This document shows, piece by piece, positions 10,372 through 21,800 of a DNA stretch of 64,000 bases. This DNA comes from Prostheceraeus crozeri (lineage: Eukaryota > Platyhelminthes > Polycladida > Euryleptidae). Location: the NCBI GenBank assembly GCA_907163375.1, contig CAJQUW010007783.1, positions 1-64,000 of the forward strand. Direction: 5' to 3'. Position numbers and translations under genes: made by a program. The notes beneath the pieces were generated by a model. That model saw only the letters and a program-made list of their open reading frames with translations, was not told where the DNA came from and ran no database searches. Numbering within the stretch: the first letter of the stretch is position 1; the number at the start of each line of letters is the position of its first letter.

Positions 10372-11423
10372 CGTAGAGTGCACATATTAGGTAGTGACAG
10401 CTCAATGTAAATTACATCTCCAATGTGACAACAGTTTTGATTTTAAAAAATGAACTCTTGATGTTACGCAGTACCACATGTAAGACGTGCAAATTTCTAC
10501 TGTTTTGGAGAAATTCACATGTAATTGACTGATCATGATAGCAATACACATGAAAGAATATCATTTCACAAATCCTTTGAGGTCCTGATAACTTTGGAAA
10601 GATAATGTTTTCCAATTAACTTCGATTGAAAAGACTACTGAATGTTTTCTAATTAACTTCGATGGAAGTGACTACTACATGTACTTTAAGGTTCAGTCTT
10701 CTTAATAAAGGTATTTTTAGGCTTGATCATGTCACAAAATACCTGACACTTTGAGAGCAAAATACCGTATTCAAAGACAGTGATCATCACTAGCTATTGA
10801 GATTTCATATAGATGGGTCCACAATAATATTCAGATAAAAAATTAATTTAGTGAATCATAAAATCATGCCTAAGAAAATTGATTTATTGCGCATACATAA
10901 ATATACTTGAATTCTAACCGCATAGAGTACTATAATTCTAACCATTTATACTTCAATTCTGCACGATATTTCACTGCAGAATGAATTTTGACAATTAACA
11001 TTTCGGAAAAGCGTCTTGACTAACAGATCTATTCAGCCTGTTTCAAAAAAGTTAATACTAATTAAATTTGATAAGTAAAGAAATTGGAAAATTTAGCTCA
11101 GAACCAGAGTAAGCTTTCAATTATTTGCATGAAGACTTATATTATAATTTCCTTGATACTAAACTTCATTTCCGTTTAATTAATATTCTAATTAAGCTTC
11201 CATTCATTTTGACATCTAATAAGTTTCATGCTGCTTGAATATTAAAATCTGAAGTACCGAATCCCTGGAATGTAGGAACAATTTGCCAAGATTTGTTTTT
11301 TCTTTAAAAATTGGTCAGTAATTATTTTAGACCTCATGAACTGAATCTCTTGATAGGAAAATCTTCACTGCATGCTTACACTTATTTGAGTTGATGCTCT
11401 ACCTACCAAAAACTTATTCTACG
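10372..11423 (-). mobile_element. MITE family 1, diverged copy D (1052 bp)
   Basis: An older relative of the MITE at 1987-2861, reversed, lying in the intron of the minus-strand gene. The left end reads CGTAGAGTGCACATATTAGG and the right end inward reads CGTAGAATAAGTTTTTGGTA followed by a GTAGAG block. Internal landmarks in the right order include GATTTTAAAAAATGAACTC, TTGACATCTAATAAGTTTCA and CTTCATTTCCG. Flanking octamers CGCATACA (10364-10371) and GGTATACA (11424-11431) agree at 6 of 8 positions, a decayed target duplication. The extra length suggests later insertions. Confidence 0.6.
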
Positions 11424-11765
11424 GGTATACAAATGCTATCAAATCAGATTACTTAAGATGATCGACTGCGTGAATATGCATCATTGATGGCGATCTTGAT
11501 GCCTTATAAATGAAGATTATTGATATAGCTCGATCAGGAGTCTCAGCTCTATATGATGGAAATGCCGGACGCTCAGCATAACGTGCATACAGACCTAGAA
11601 AGATGAACTGGAAATACAAATGCAAAGAAAAAGCTATATCAAGAAAAAAGGAAGCGCTGCCCAATGATCTTTTATGTGTTTACACGTAATTTTGCAGCCG
11701 CAATAGCCTTCTACAGCAGAAGACCCATCATAATAGAAAAAATGTAAAGGAATATTAGCATCGAT

Positions 11766-12586
11766 CATAGAGTAAGTATGTTAGGTGGAGTGGTAACTCC
11801 GCATTTATTACATCCTCAATGTGTATACACTTTCGATTTTATTAAATGAACTGGAGGAGGATCCATGTTGGATATTGTTACCAAATGTGAGATATGCAAA
11901 TTTTTGAGGTTTTGAAGAAATTGCCACGGAATTAAGTGATGCATCATGATAGCAATGCAGAAGGAATGATAGTATTTTACAGATCCTCCATTCTATGACA
12001 GCTTGGAAAGGTACTGTTTGTTAAATTAGCAATTCGATAGGTTGCTATTATACTTTCATGCTCAACCTTAAAAGTATTCTCTTTGGCGTGATCATATCAC
12101 ATGCAACCTGCCAATGATTTCAATAAACTTTGAAAGATTTATGGGTCCACATCACATCACTATTCAGATTCAAGGAATGAAACACGAATTTGATGAATCA
12201 TAAAATCATACCGATGAAAATTGAATTAATAGCTTGAAATTTCAGCCAAGAAAGCACAATAAGTTCTCGTTTTTTTCACGACTTCCATTTTACTGCGTTT
12301 CATCAAATTCCCTTGATAATCAGTTTAATTTCCGCTTAGCTAAGTTGTTTTCAGCAAATGCTCATTCCTTTTGATATCCAACTTGTTTCATACTACTTTT
12401 AAAGAAGCTTCCATGTCGGTAGTACATAAATTTGCAAAATTTTGACTTTTTGAAAACAGCACAAATAATTTTTTGGACCACGGGAACGTGATCTCCGCAA
12501 AAAACTGAATCTTTTCATAAAAAAATTTTCACTGTATACAGATACTTTTTTGAGTCGAGACTATATCTACACATCCCTACTCTATG
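11766..12586 (-). mobile_element. MITE family 1, copy C (821 bp)
   Basis: A clear family member in reverse orientation relative to the copy at 1987. It starts CATAGAGTAAGTATGTTAGG and ends, reading inward, CATAGAGTAGGGATGTGTAG. Internal blocks match copies A and E closely, including TTTTGATATCCAACTTGTTT and GGACCACGGGAACGTGATCT. Flanking octamers GCATCGAT (11758-11765) and GTGCCGAT (12587-12594) agree at 5 of 8 positions and differ only by transitions, so they are probably a mutated target duplication. It sits in the same 3.1-kb intron as copy D. Confidence 0.8.
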
Positions 12587-12599
12587 GTGCCGATATATG

Positions 12600-13440
12600 T
12601 AGACTACATTTTCTTGCAAATAAAAGAATCATTTGAAAATCGAAATTGATTCTTCATCTTCATAACGAAATAATGACGCTATATAAGCAAATAAAACTTT
12701 GGTTTTCAAAAATATATGCTGAAATGATTTCTAAGTCATTCTTTGTAAATATTAGCTGGCCATTTCGGAGCTACAGATAAAATGTTCATGTTTGGCATAG
12801 GAGGCCTTTCTTCCGCAATAAGATAAAGTAAAACAAATCTTGTACGCAAATTTTCGCAAAGTGCTTTTTCAAAGATGTTAATATGACTGGATTACAAGGG
12901 TAATTGAAATTTGAAGTAACAAGATAGGATATGGGACAAAGTGAGACTCACTACAAAATCGTAAAGTTATGCTACAACGTAGGACATCGTAAAAACATTG
13001 GTAAGCAATTAAAAAAAGGATTAAATAGAAAAGATGGAAGAAATGGAAAGTCAGGAAAGAAAATTTGGAAGGTCAAAACCTTTGCATTCGTTGATAAGTC
13101 TATCTGTTGGCAAGCTTTTTATGAACAAGGCCTCAGATGACTTTCGGGATCTTCCGTTCTTTGCAACATTCAGAATGGTTCATGTGAAATTAAAAATTTG
13201 ATGATGTTGAACCATACGCACAAATGCCAATGAATCTGATTGTGTTGCATGTTCGTAAATTCTTTATTTGATTGTTCAACTTGCTTGCTACATACATTTT
13301 GCTTATTTACGAGTATAAAGGCTGTATATTGCATGTAGATGTACATTACATGCACATTTCATATATAATTTCGTATACATATAACATCGTTATATAACAT
13401 TTCGTATACATACTTAATTGTGTTAGAAATATCAATATCT
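12600..13440. other. Intronic sequence, nothing recognised
   Basis: This is the 5' part of the intron of the minus-strand repeat-protein gene. A Lys-rich 69-codon frame on the plus strand (12931-13140) shows no known domain. No repeat was identified. Confidence 0.4.
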
Positions 13441-13443
13441 CAC

Positions 13444-13496
13444 CTTCTCCATTTCGCATGAGATGCTGACGAAACAAACACACTTCTCAGTCCAAC
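13444..13496 (-). CDS. Start-codon exon of the docking-domain repeat protein (codons MEK)
   Basis: On the minus strand a polypyrimidine tract ending TCTTTCAG (acceptor, last base 13497) is followed by a 53-nt exon, then the donor GTGAGATA at 13443. The exon ends ATG GAG AAG (13452-13444), and its phase joins exactly to the GTT AGT CGG start of the exon at 10304, giving MEKVSRLNSLN. The context CGAAATGG is a strong start (A at -3, G at +4). A weaker ATG seven bases upstream (13459-13457) opens a 6-codon overlapping uORF that ends in TAG just past the splice junction. The acceptor immediately upstream implies either a non-coding first exon further right or a spliced-leader site. Only 9 nt are coding. 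The exon is inferred from splice and phase signals, not from homology. Confidence 0.6.
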
Positions 13497-13499
13497 CTG

Positions 13500-14790
13500 A
13501 AAGACGATAAGAGAAATAGATTGATTACCATGTAGATCATTTATCAAATTATCGAAGCACAGCAAAAAAAAACATCAACATATTAACTAAATCGCTATGG
13601 TATTGGTGACATTAGCATCCAAATCAGAAGTCCCGAAGCCAAAATGCGTTTTTGGTTTAACGTTCAATGCGCCAGTAATCCAGATTAGAATACATATGTC
13701 AAAAAAGATAACTGCTTCAAAGGGACTTCAAAAGCACCTCCATCTAGAAGCTACAAGTCTACTCATCCAGGAAAGTAATCAAAGTTTTACGTTTCTTGCT
13801 ATGCTTATAAATGCGCAAGTACACCCTATTTAAGTTCGTTCAGCTGCCTTTTGATCGTTCTTCATGATTATTCCCCTACGAACTTGAAGTTTGGCAGTGG
13901 TTGTTACCTAACCCAGTCATGTCTATTGACTGTCCCAGGCACTGGCAAATGAAAAATAGGCTTTATCAGCTCGCAAATTGTTACCGTAAGCGTGCAAGAT
14001 TCTCCTGCCGATGTCAAGCACAGATTTTATGCAGTTTGGTGAGCAGCAAACTCATGATGTCACCATTGGAGAAAACGTACCTGAATTGGGCATTTCCCAT
14101 TCCTCACTGGATTGAGATGACATTTTCGCAGGTTTTGTGCGGTCCGAAACCCACCCTTGATGCCTCATTGAAACTAAATAGACAGTCAAATATGACTAAT
14201 TCATTTTCTATAATATTTCTTGTCTTCTTCTGACATACTTACTTTCTTCAATAGTAGCATCAAGAGTAATTATCATGTTCAACAGAATCTGAACATAAAA
14301 TTTCTCAATATAACGAACTCAGCCGTGCGGAGACTGCTCATATTCTTGCTTTTTTCATGCCGACACTATATCCTTGGTTTCCTATACATTTTTCACTGCA
14401 ACTTTCACAAACACAGGCGTACTTGTACGCTAAATAACTATCGGGGGACCAATGCTGTTACATGTTGCAGACATTTGATTAATCATTTTTCTCTGCCATT
14501 GTCGTTGAATAATGAAGTAGGGATATTTATTATTCAAAATTATCCATTAAAATGCTGACTACCAGCAAAAATGCCCATTTGACATAACGCTCAATACGCC
14601 AATAATCCATATCATGATAAATAACTAACATGTATCATCCCACACAAGCATTGTATCTGATCACAAACACTGTCCCTTCTCAAAACGTCTGGAGACTTGG
14701 ATGAGAGGAAGAATCATCTGTTGACATGATATAGCATCTGATGACGGCCTCAAGCAGTGGTTGAAAAGTCTAGCATCCAAAATAGAAAAA
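13500..14790. other. Unassigned stretch with several open frames
   Basis: Plus-strand frames of 78-112 codons (13597-13833, 13901-14233, 14220-14558) show no recognisable domain. Two short blocks inside are related to each other: around 13645-13690 and around 14565-14610 both read AACG(T/C)TCAATRCGCCARTAATCCA. This suggests two decayed pieces of one repeat family. The upstream exon or promoter of the minus-strand gene could lie here, but I cannot point to it. Confidence 0.3.
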
Positions 14791-14794
14791 AGGC

Positions 14795-15075
14795 TTCCAT
14801 CCACAGAATTATTGTAGATTGTTTCAGCGCATCAGTTTACCGGAATTGCAAACTGATTAAAAACGATGGCACATGCAGGAACTTACTGAATGGACAAAAA
14901 GAAATCCTTAATGCCTTACTGAAATGGGATAGTCGTTCATAGCTTGCGAATTGCTGTGAATTCCTTCAGAATGCAGCCATGATTCCTTAGGATTCGAAGA
15001 ATTCAGATCATTGTGCACACGTTTGTAGTACTTCCATTAATTATCAGGAAAATATAGCAGGCGCACGAAAAAAAC
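14795..15075 (+). repeat. Dispersed repeat, copy 1 (pair with 56590-56895)
   Basis: A diverged copy of a sequence that recurs in direct orientation at 56590-56895. Shared blocks in the same order include GGCACATGCAGGAACTTA / GGCACATCGCGGAACTTA, CAAAAAGAAATCCTTAATGCC / CAAAAAGGAATTCCTAATACC, then GATTCGAAGAATTCAGATCA in both, and GTAGCAGGCGTACGAAAA or its variant near the end. No coding potential, poly(A) or inverted ends were found, so the class is unknown. Confidence 0.65.
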
Positions 15076-16560
15076 AATCACAAGCTTCTCTGGAGAACTT
15101 GTTTATCGCCTGTGTCTCTCTGCTGTGTTAACAGTGACTGAAACTTTGCACAATTTGGCGTGTTTAATGTTGAACTCGCTGCCTATTGCTCGATTGCCAT
15201 GACATGATGTCAGATTGTGCCATTTAGCTAACATTGTTTTATCTGAAGCTTCCCTCTAGACAAACAGAAGAGTAGACCTGTCCAATTTTGTGCTTCCATC
15301 AGCGCTCGGGTTCTTCCTGCTGATTAACATAAATGGAAGAAGTAGCTTCGATGAGTCGCGCTTCACTTGAGGTGAAATACTGTACATCATCGTAAAATGG
15401 ACGGTATAATGTTCATTCACTTTACTCATTATATGAATCTTACAGAGGTGGACGCGCTGCGCGCATTAGTTTGCCTGACCCACAGAGAAAAAATACCCTG
15501 TCTGCGTGTTGGGTTATATACCAGAGATGTATTTCCTGAATACTAATTCTTAATGCCAATGGGATAAGAAAATCAATTTTTCATTGACCGCATTGCAAAT
15601 TCAAGTCAGAATTCTGACGAACCAGAGCACTTGACACATCAAGCGTACACAGTCAGTACATTTAAATTGAGGAGTAGAACGGTGTGAGCAATATTTCAAT
15701 TTGACAAAATTATCATGGAGAAAACCTGAGTCAACGATGGTCTGCTGACATTCTTTAACTATTCATATTAAAGGAAACACTACACGAATGTCAACTGACA
15801 GTCAATAGACAATACTATTGTTCATATAGTAAACGCACATATATCCTCATATTTCAATGCATGCATGTCTGATTGCTTTTGTATATCATAGGATTTATTC
15901 TTATCAATATAATACTTCAATGTATCTTGTCATTTCAATTGGTTATTAGTACAAATTTGCAGCAAAATTCAGCATTACAAAAGAATATGCAAAATAAGTT
16001 TCAATGCATGTAAGAAAAGTATTCTTAATGATACTGCACATGAATTTCAGGTATTATGCTTTGCTACCCCTATTATTCGATTCCTCGATTTACTTGCATA
16101 TATCACAATTACTCGTTGCAATTGAATATTAAGCAACTATGCATATTATATATTTGACGCAGGAAATCTACAACACTGATTTATGTCGAGCTGTTCACAT
16201 GGGCCAACCAGTCAAGCCAGATCATGTGCGAAAGCAAAATATTCACATTTTGCGATCTTCTGAGACAATGCACATGTACGAGCATGATGCAAGCAATGAA
16301 TGAATGACTCCTTATGCAACATCGTGGAAATGTCCGAAATCATTTTTCATCTAATTACAAAAATTTTGTGATGGGAATTTCTACACCCTCTGATACCTGA
16401 GGAGACTCCCTTGGCCTAGCTGCCGTAATTCTACTGATTCAATTGAAGTGAAATAACACATGCAGATTCACTGTTAACAATGATGACTTTATATGGGCAT
16501 GAGCGGTTGATATATCCTCATATCCTCAGTGCAATAAATGAAATAGAAAAATGTGACTCC
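15076..16560. other. AT-rich stretch, nothing recognised
   Basis: There is no open frame above about 60 codons, and no tandem, inverted or dispersed repeat was recognised. Confidence 0.4.
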
Positions 16561-16566
16561 GGGGTC

Positions 16567-16790
16567 CACTGGTTAACTAGAATTCAGTCGACAGAAAATT
16601 GAACCGATTTAGTATTCTGCCAGTGAAATTTCCAGCCGTGTCATGAACGACTGTGCAACACTGCAACCGACTGAATATTCTGCTGGTTTCGGTGTTAAAA
16701 CGTCGTTCATTAACACGGCTGAAAACTCTGCCGGCAGGATATCAATCGGTTTAATTTTCTGACGGCTGAACCTTAGCTGATGAACCGCGC
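16567..16790. mobile_element. Small foldback MITE, about 85-bp arms
   Basis: The left arm (about 16570-16651) and right arm (about 16702-16787) are imperfect inverted copies. Left GACAGAAAATTGAACCGATT pairs with right AATCGGTTTAATTTTCTGAC, and left CCAGCCGTGTCATGAACGAC pairs with right GTCGTTCATTAACACGGCTG. The spacer is about 50 bp. The segment is also less AT-rich than its flanks. No coding capacity is present and target duplications are not clear. It is probably an old MITE. Confidence 0.75.
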
Positions 16791-16799
16791 CAAAATTAG

Positions 16800-17440
16800 T
16801 GAAAAAACCGTTTCATACCTATTAATCGGTTACCGCACCTTTACATACATTCGTTTCCTTCTTTCTCATTGCCTCCATTTATAACTATATACAAACCGCT
16901 AATTTTTCTGATCTTAATCAGTGCTCATTGATTAATTATCCTATAATTTAAGTAGGGATCAGTTAAAAATGATGCCATGGAAAAGCTTGTGTAGATACGT
17001 GAACTTAATCTATTATATTCAACGTTCACAGTAGTAGAAAGTGACATTAAGGAAATCACATGAGGGGTTTGGTTTGTACAGAATGTTTCAAGCTATCTGT
17101 GGATGGCCATCGCATCTGAATATGAAGCATTGCATAAATTTTAGGTCATGTGCAAATGACTTTTTGCACAGCACTCGAAATATGCATGTCATTTCACGAA
17201 CTATTAAGTGCTTCACAATTAAATGCAAAGGCCATCCCTAAATGGCCAAGATTCTGTCCAAATATTACTTCGAATTAAATAAAACAATTATTAGAATTGA
17301 ATGAAATTAGTTTAATTTTCATATTCAGCAAAATTAAATCCTAAAATTTATATTTATATGGTATACCTAAAATTCTTGAGCACAATGATCATTTCAAGAA
17401 CATGAATATTGACCAGTTTGGGTTGCATACATTGCGAATC
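16800..17440. other. AT-rich stretch, nothing recognised
   Basis: A 66-codon frame (17041-17241) is the only open frame. No domain or repeat was identified. Confidence 0.4.
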
Positions 17441-17449
17441 ACCTAAAAC

Positions 17450-18040
17450 CTAAAATTCAGACACACCACTACTAATTCTGATTCTCCTACTTCGAAATTG
17501 AGTGAACTGATCGCCGTATTATTAAAACCTTTGGTGCACACACTGCCGAGTCATTACAGAGACACGTTCCACTTTCTGAATAAACTTCCGAAAGAAGTTG
17601 GTGATCAGACTACTTTCGCAACGTTTGACGTTGTAGCTTTATGCATCAGCCTCCCTCATAATTTGGGCATAGAATGGATAGATTTTCTAATAGTTTCATT
17701 ATGAAAGGAATCAAGATCGTATTGATATACAACTATCTCCGGTTCGATGGTGAATACTATCTTCAAGTTTCAGGAACAGCCATTGGGACAAAAGTAGTCC
17801 CTACATTCGCTTCCTTAACAATTGGCTATTTGGAAATGAATCTATATAGTGTGCAATGGCATCTATTAATTTTTCGATGTTTATGTTTATAACAAAAGTA
17901 ATGCTACTGAAACAAATATATTTTATAAACCCACAGATAACTTTAACTACTGATACCTTTTCAGGCCCTGTACCCAAATCATGTTCTTAATAATACACCC
18001 TATAATCTCGCTAAAAGAAGGAACCCATCGGAAGGGTTGA
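17450..18040 (+). mobile_element. Penelope-like element fragment (reverse transcriptase)
   Basis: Successive plus-strand frames carry landmarks of a Penelope-like reverse transcriptase in the correct order: LLKPLVHTLPSHYRDT...HFLNKL, then FATFDVVALCISLPHNLGI, then FDGEYYLQVSGTAIGTKVVP with TFASLTIGYLE. After these, near 17918-18015, come a FYKPTDNFNY block and QALYPNHVLNNTPYNLAKR. The pieces match the finger, palm and thumb-region order of the family as I recall it. The copy is incomplete and decayed. It is in the opposite orientation to the fragments at 3410-4195 and 24009-24473 and is less complete at its 3' end. Confidence 0.75.
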
Positions 18041-18600
18041 AAGGTTGAATAAGCTCAAAAACAAAAAAATGTAATTTTCCACTGAATTTGATTGATGATG
18101 CTACATCAGTTGCAGTCTCAACGCCGTGATGAATTAATGCCTCCGACTAATAAAATACATATTGTATTTCACTGTGTATAGCTTGTATAACTCATTGTAT
18201 AAATCAGTGAAAGTTATCATTATATTCATAGTTCAGCACCAAAAACAGACTGCTAAAAACTTTTCACAGCAGCAATTAATGAGTTTGAGACCTCCACAGC
18301 TGCTTTTATGTACTAAAAGTACAGCAATATTGATTCTCTTTAAGCCTGTTTCTGATAGCTTTGGATAAATTAAAAAGAATGGACAAATGGAGTTTTGCTG
18401 CATGGAGTAAATCAATTTCATTGAAATCAACTATCTGAGGCTTTATGGTGACAGAAAATAGCGTGAAGCCGCCCCTCAGTACAACAGATGCTGTGCTAGT
18501 GGTGATGACTTACAAAAACATCATATTTTCGAATGTCTTTCCTGAGAAGGCTGACAGACACTCAAAGGATTAGTTATATCGAACTGCTACACGCAAACAT
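18041..18600. other. AT-rich stretch, nothing recognised
   Basis: It follows the Penelope-like fragment and may include more of its decayed 3' part. No further motif was recognised. Confidence 0.35.
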
Positions 18601-18631
18601 CTTTGTTTTACTTAAATTCAACTTTTCTAGC

Positions 18632-18836
18632 TTTGATATCGATTGAAGCGGGTAAACTAAGAATGTGTGAAAGCTGTCCACCAAACCTTCCCCCCGTCTC
18701 AGATCTCAGAAGGTGTGAAAAAGCACAGGTTAATGAACAGGGAGATTATGAAAGAGTCAAGATAGCGAAAGAGATTGACATAGTAACAGAAGAACCCTAT
18801 AATTACAATCAAGTTGCTCCTACTGAATTGAAGTAG
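18632..18836 (+). CDS. Possible orphan terminal exon (unidentified)
   Basis: A pyrimidine-rich tract ending CTTTTCTAG (18631) precedes an open frame that runs to TAG at 18834-18836. It encodes a hydrophilic, acidic tail containing CESCPPNLPPVSDL, QVNEQGDYERVKI and ending EEPYNYNQVAPTELK. A second good acceptor (CCCCCCGTCTCAG, 18701) lies inside. The composition is more protein-like than that of neighbouring chance frames, and the end could be a cytoplasmic tail. No matching upstream plus-strand exon was found, and sdk starts 6.6 kb further on with its own signal peptide. It could be the last exon of an unseen gene, part of a pseudogene, or chance. Confidence 0.25.
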
Positions 18837-18839
18837 TAA

Positions 18840-21800
18840 AACAAAATCGGTTGCTATTTTTTCTACGTTATGTATTTTCTTTTATGTCGCATTCATCACA
18901 ACCGATTGGCAACCATAGTATCACAGTGCAAAAGAACAGCAGAACGGAAGTTATTTAGTCACATCACTTGGTTCAATTATTGTCAGGTGAATGTTGAAAT
19001 ATTTCTTCGCACGCTTGAGTCAAAGCGTTTCTTGCAATTTAATGCAGTACAATCCTCTCCACATAACAGAGCTGCGCACATCTCATCGCAGATGATGCAG
19101 TAGCAAACTTTCACTGATTTCACCTCAGCACGATGCGAAAATGATTACTGCTCCACATACTTCCTTTCAAAACTTGAGTTCTTGCATCAAAATAGTTGAA
19201 AATGGCATTACTCTCTATGATCAATGTGGTGATGAAACAAGTATTGTTAATTTCTATCTTTATGTGATAATTTTGTGTCATTTTAAGAGATTTTCGAGAG
19301 GCAGGCTCAAAGTTTATGCTCAAACATCTCTTAGAAATATGTGTGGCATAGGTCACACGACAATGCCTCACACAATGTGTGCCTTAAACATAAATTGATA
19401 GTTTTCATACTTTTTGAATTTCCTATAGATGCCATCAAATATAATTTGATGACAGATGTGTTTTAATACACTAATGTCTACAGATACAAAAGCCCCGCAA
19501 TGCTTGAAAATCTATGAGTTAACGGCGTCATTAGACGCATGTTCATGCTCGTGTTAATGTGAGCTCTCTACCGTTGGATAACTATGGACCTCCTTCAAAT
19601 TTCCCCATTTCACCCATAATTGTGAGGAGTTCTCTATTCTCATTGCCCACTAAATTATATATTCGAGCGACAGGTCTGTCGAGTTAAAATTTCAAAGCAC
19701 AGATGACAGTTTGGACTTCTGCTGTGATATACTACATCTTGAAAAGTGACATTCAAGTAAATGAATTATATGGACCTCTGTGATGCCAGCAATCAGAATT
19801 GTTGGCTATCTTTAGATAAACTGATTCAGATCTTTGCAAAAGACACTCATAATTGTCAAATGTTGGCACAAGCAAGAAGGTTTGATGATTGCTAATGCCT
19901 GTGAATTGCTGAGAGTTGAACGACTACTTTTTGCATCTAGTAGCTAACTTGCTTTGTTTGCTTCAAGGATGTGGCCGTAAATCGTATAACACTAAATAGC
20001 GTAGTTACAGCAACTTGTTTGAACAACTGATGTGGTCAATGTTGCGATGTATGGATAATCATAGCGTATTGTTTTGGGGATTGAGCTGTCATGATAATTC
20101 AGTTGAAATAACATGAATGCTCTTGTTTTTGGTCATCGGTGCTTGTGAGAAAATCAAAATCAATCTTCTCAAACTTTGTTCAATTTCTGAAAATTTGTTT
20201 TAGGTGGAAGTCATGATCATTATGTATGATACCCGTGTAAATTGCATAGGCATGTATCATTTATTTGTCTTTGTTTCAAAAATATCGCAATGATGATTTC
20301 AAATGGAGCGTGTCGATCAGTTATATAAATTAGGAACAACTAATGGGAGAGGACCATTTCCTCTTAAAATTTCAAATATTCACTTTCAGCACCTTTTCCT
20401 GTGGCACTTTTCAGTATTGAAGATAGCCTACAAACCTCTGTTTTTCCGTTGAATTTTGTGAGTTATAGATGGTTTTCTATACTTATATCGCTCATTTATT
20501 TGTATTTTACTTTCACCCTTCCTTATTTACATAAATTGGTTCTTGGTTGTTACCCATGTTATTTCATCTAACTAGCCTAGTGCTGTATGTTTCACTTACA
20601 GAAATACACCTTTGCTGTACGTTCCCATTATGCTCCCTCAAACTTAGATTGAAAAAAAATCATTCGCATACATTATCTGCATTTGACAAAAATTTCGCTT
20701 AAAATTTGTTTAAGATTTGACTAACTTGATCCTTTCGGTGCATCTTATATTTGCATATTTCAGGATGAATATGCAACTCAGGAGAATAGTCATGTCTATT
20801 GGACACATAGAGCTTTATAGATTGCATTTCTAGGAAGCCGAATGGCTTCACACATGACACCTTCAGGTCTCAAGGAAGACATAGCTCCTAATCTTTGTCG
20901 TCGCATGGAGCATTTCAGGAAATAGTAGCCACTCTTTCATGAAGCCAATTTCACAAATTCGTGGAACAAAGTTTCTGTTGAGGTTTGCAATATCTGTCTG
21001 TCTTGAAGCTATTAAGAGGACTACAAGTAAGCCTTTACGCAGTTCCAAGGAGATTTAGTAATCTCGAGGCTTATTTGTATATAATTGACATTCATCCAAC
21101 GCTATTATCTTGGTCGTTAATACTTAGAAGTGCTTAGAATACGTAAAGTTTGGAAGTATATTAGCGCTTTTCAGTATTTCTTCATATGTGCTTTTTAAGT
21201 GCACTTTACATCGACCGATAGAAGGCTCTGTACGCCGAAGACCCTATATGTTTTACTGATAACTTAATTTGTGATAGACCAATAGGCGTTCACCGAGAGA
21301 GCCCGGATACCTTTTTCTGCCTTGAACACTTTGAAATCAATGTGACTTTCACGAGGTGCAACCACCAAAAATTGTTTGTCCGCTGTGAATCGAACCGTCC
21401 TGTTGGACATTGAGTTGAACTTTTATATCTATGTGTGAGTTAGCAGTGTTGGAGTGCAGATTTCTGAGCGAATGGTTGATTGCTTGTACATGTACATAAG
21501 AATCGATGTTGTTGTAGTAATGGATATCTTGTATGACTGCATTAGTATGATGATGTCTGTGATGTAATTTATATGAATGCTAGTTGTCGATACGTGGCAG
21601 TTTGAATTTGCTGTTATTCGATATTGGTGATGCTCAACCAATTTTGTTGACCGGTAGGTCTGCCTGTAGAAGAAGTCCATTCGTAGTGCAAGCTTCGAAT
21701 CGTATTGTTTTTGCTCGTAAATTTCGGGACGTAAGGTAGCTACCGCGTTACGACAAATTGGATTATCTTTTTCGAATCCAACACGTCCTATCAAAATGCC

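Noticed and set aside
10372-11423. 67-71-codon minus frames in and near this interval as upstream exons of the repeat gene
   Set aside because: They fall within the MITE family copy, and the proper start exon with matching phase is at 13444-13496.
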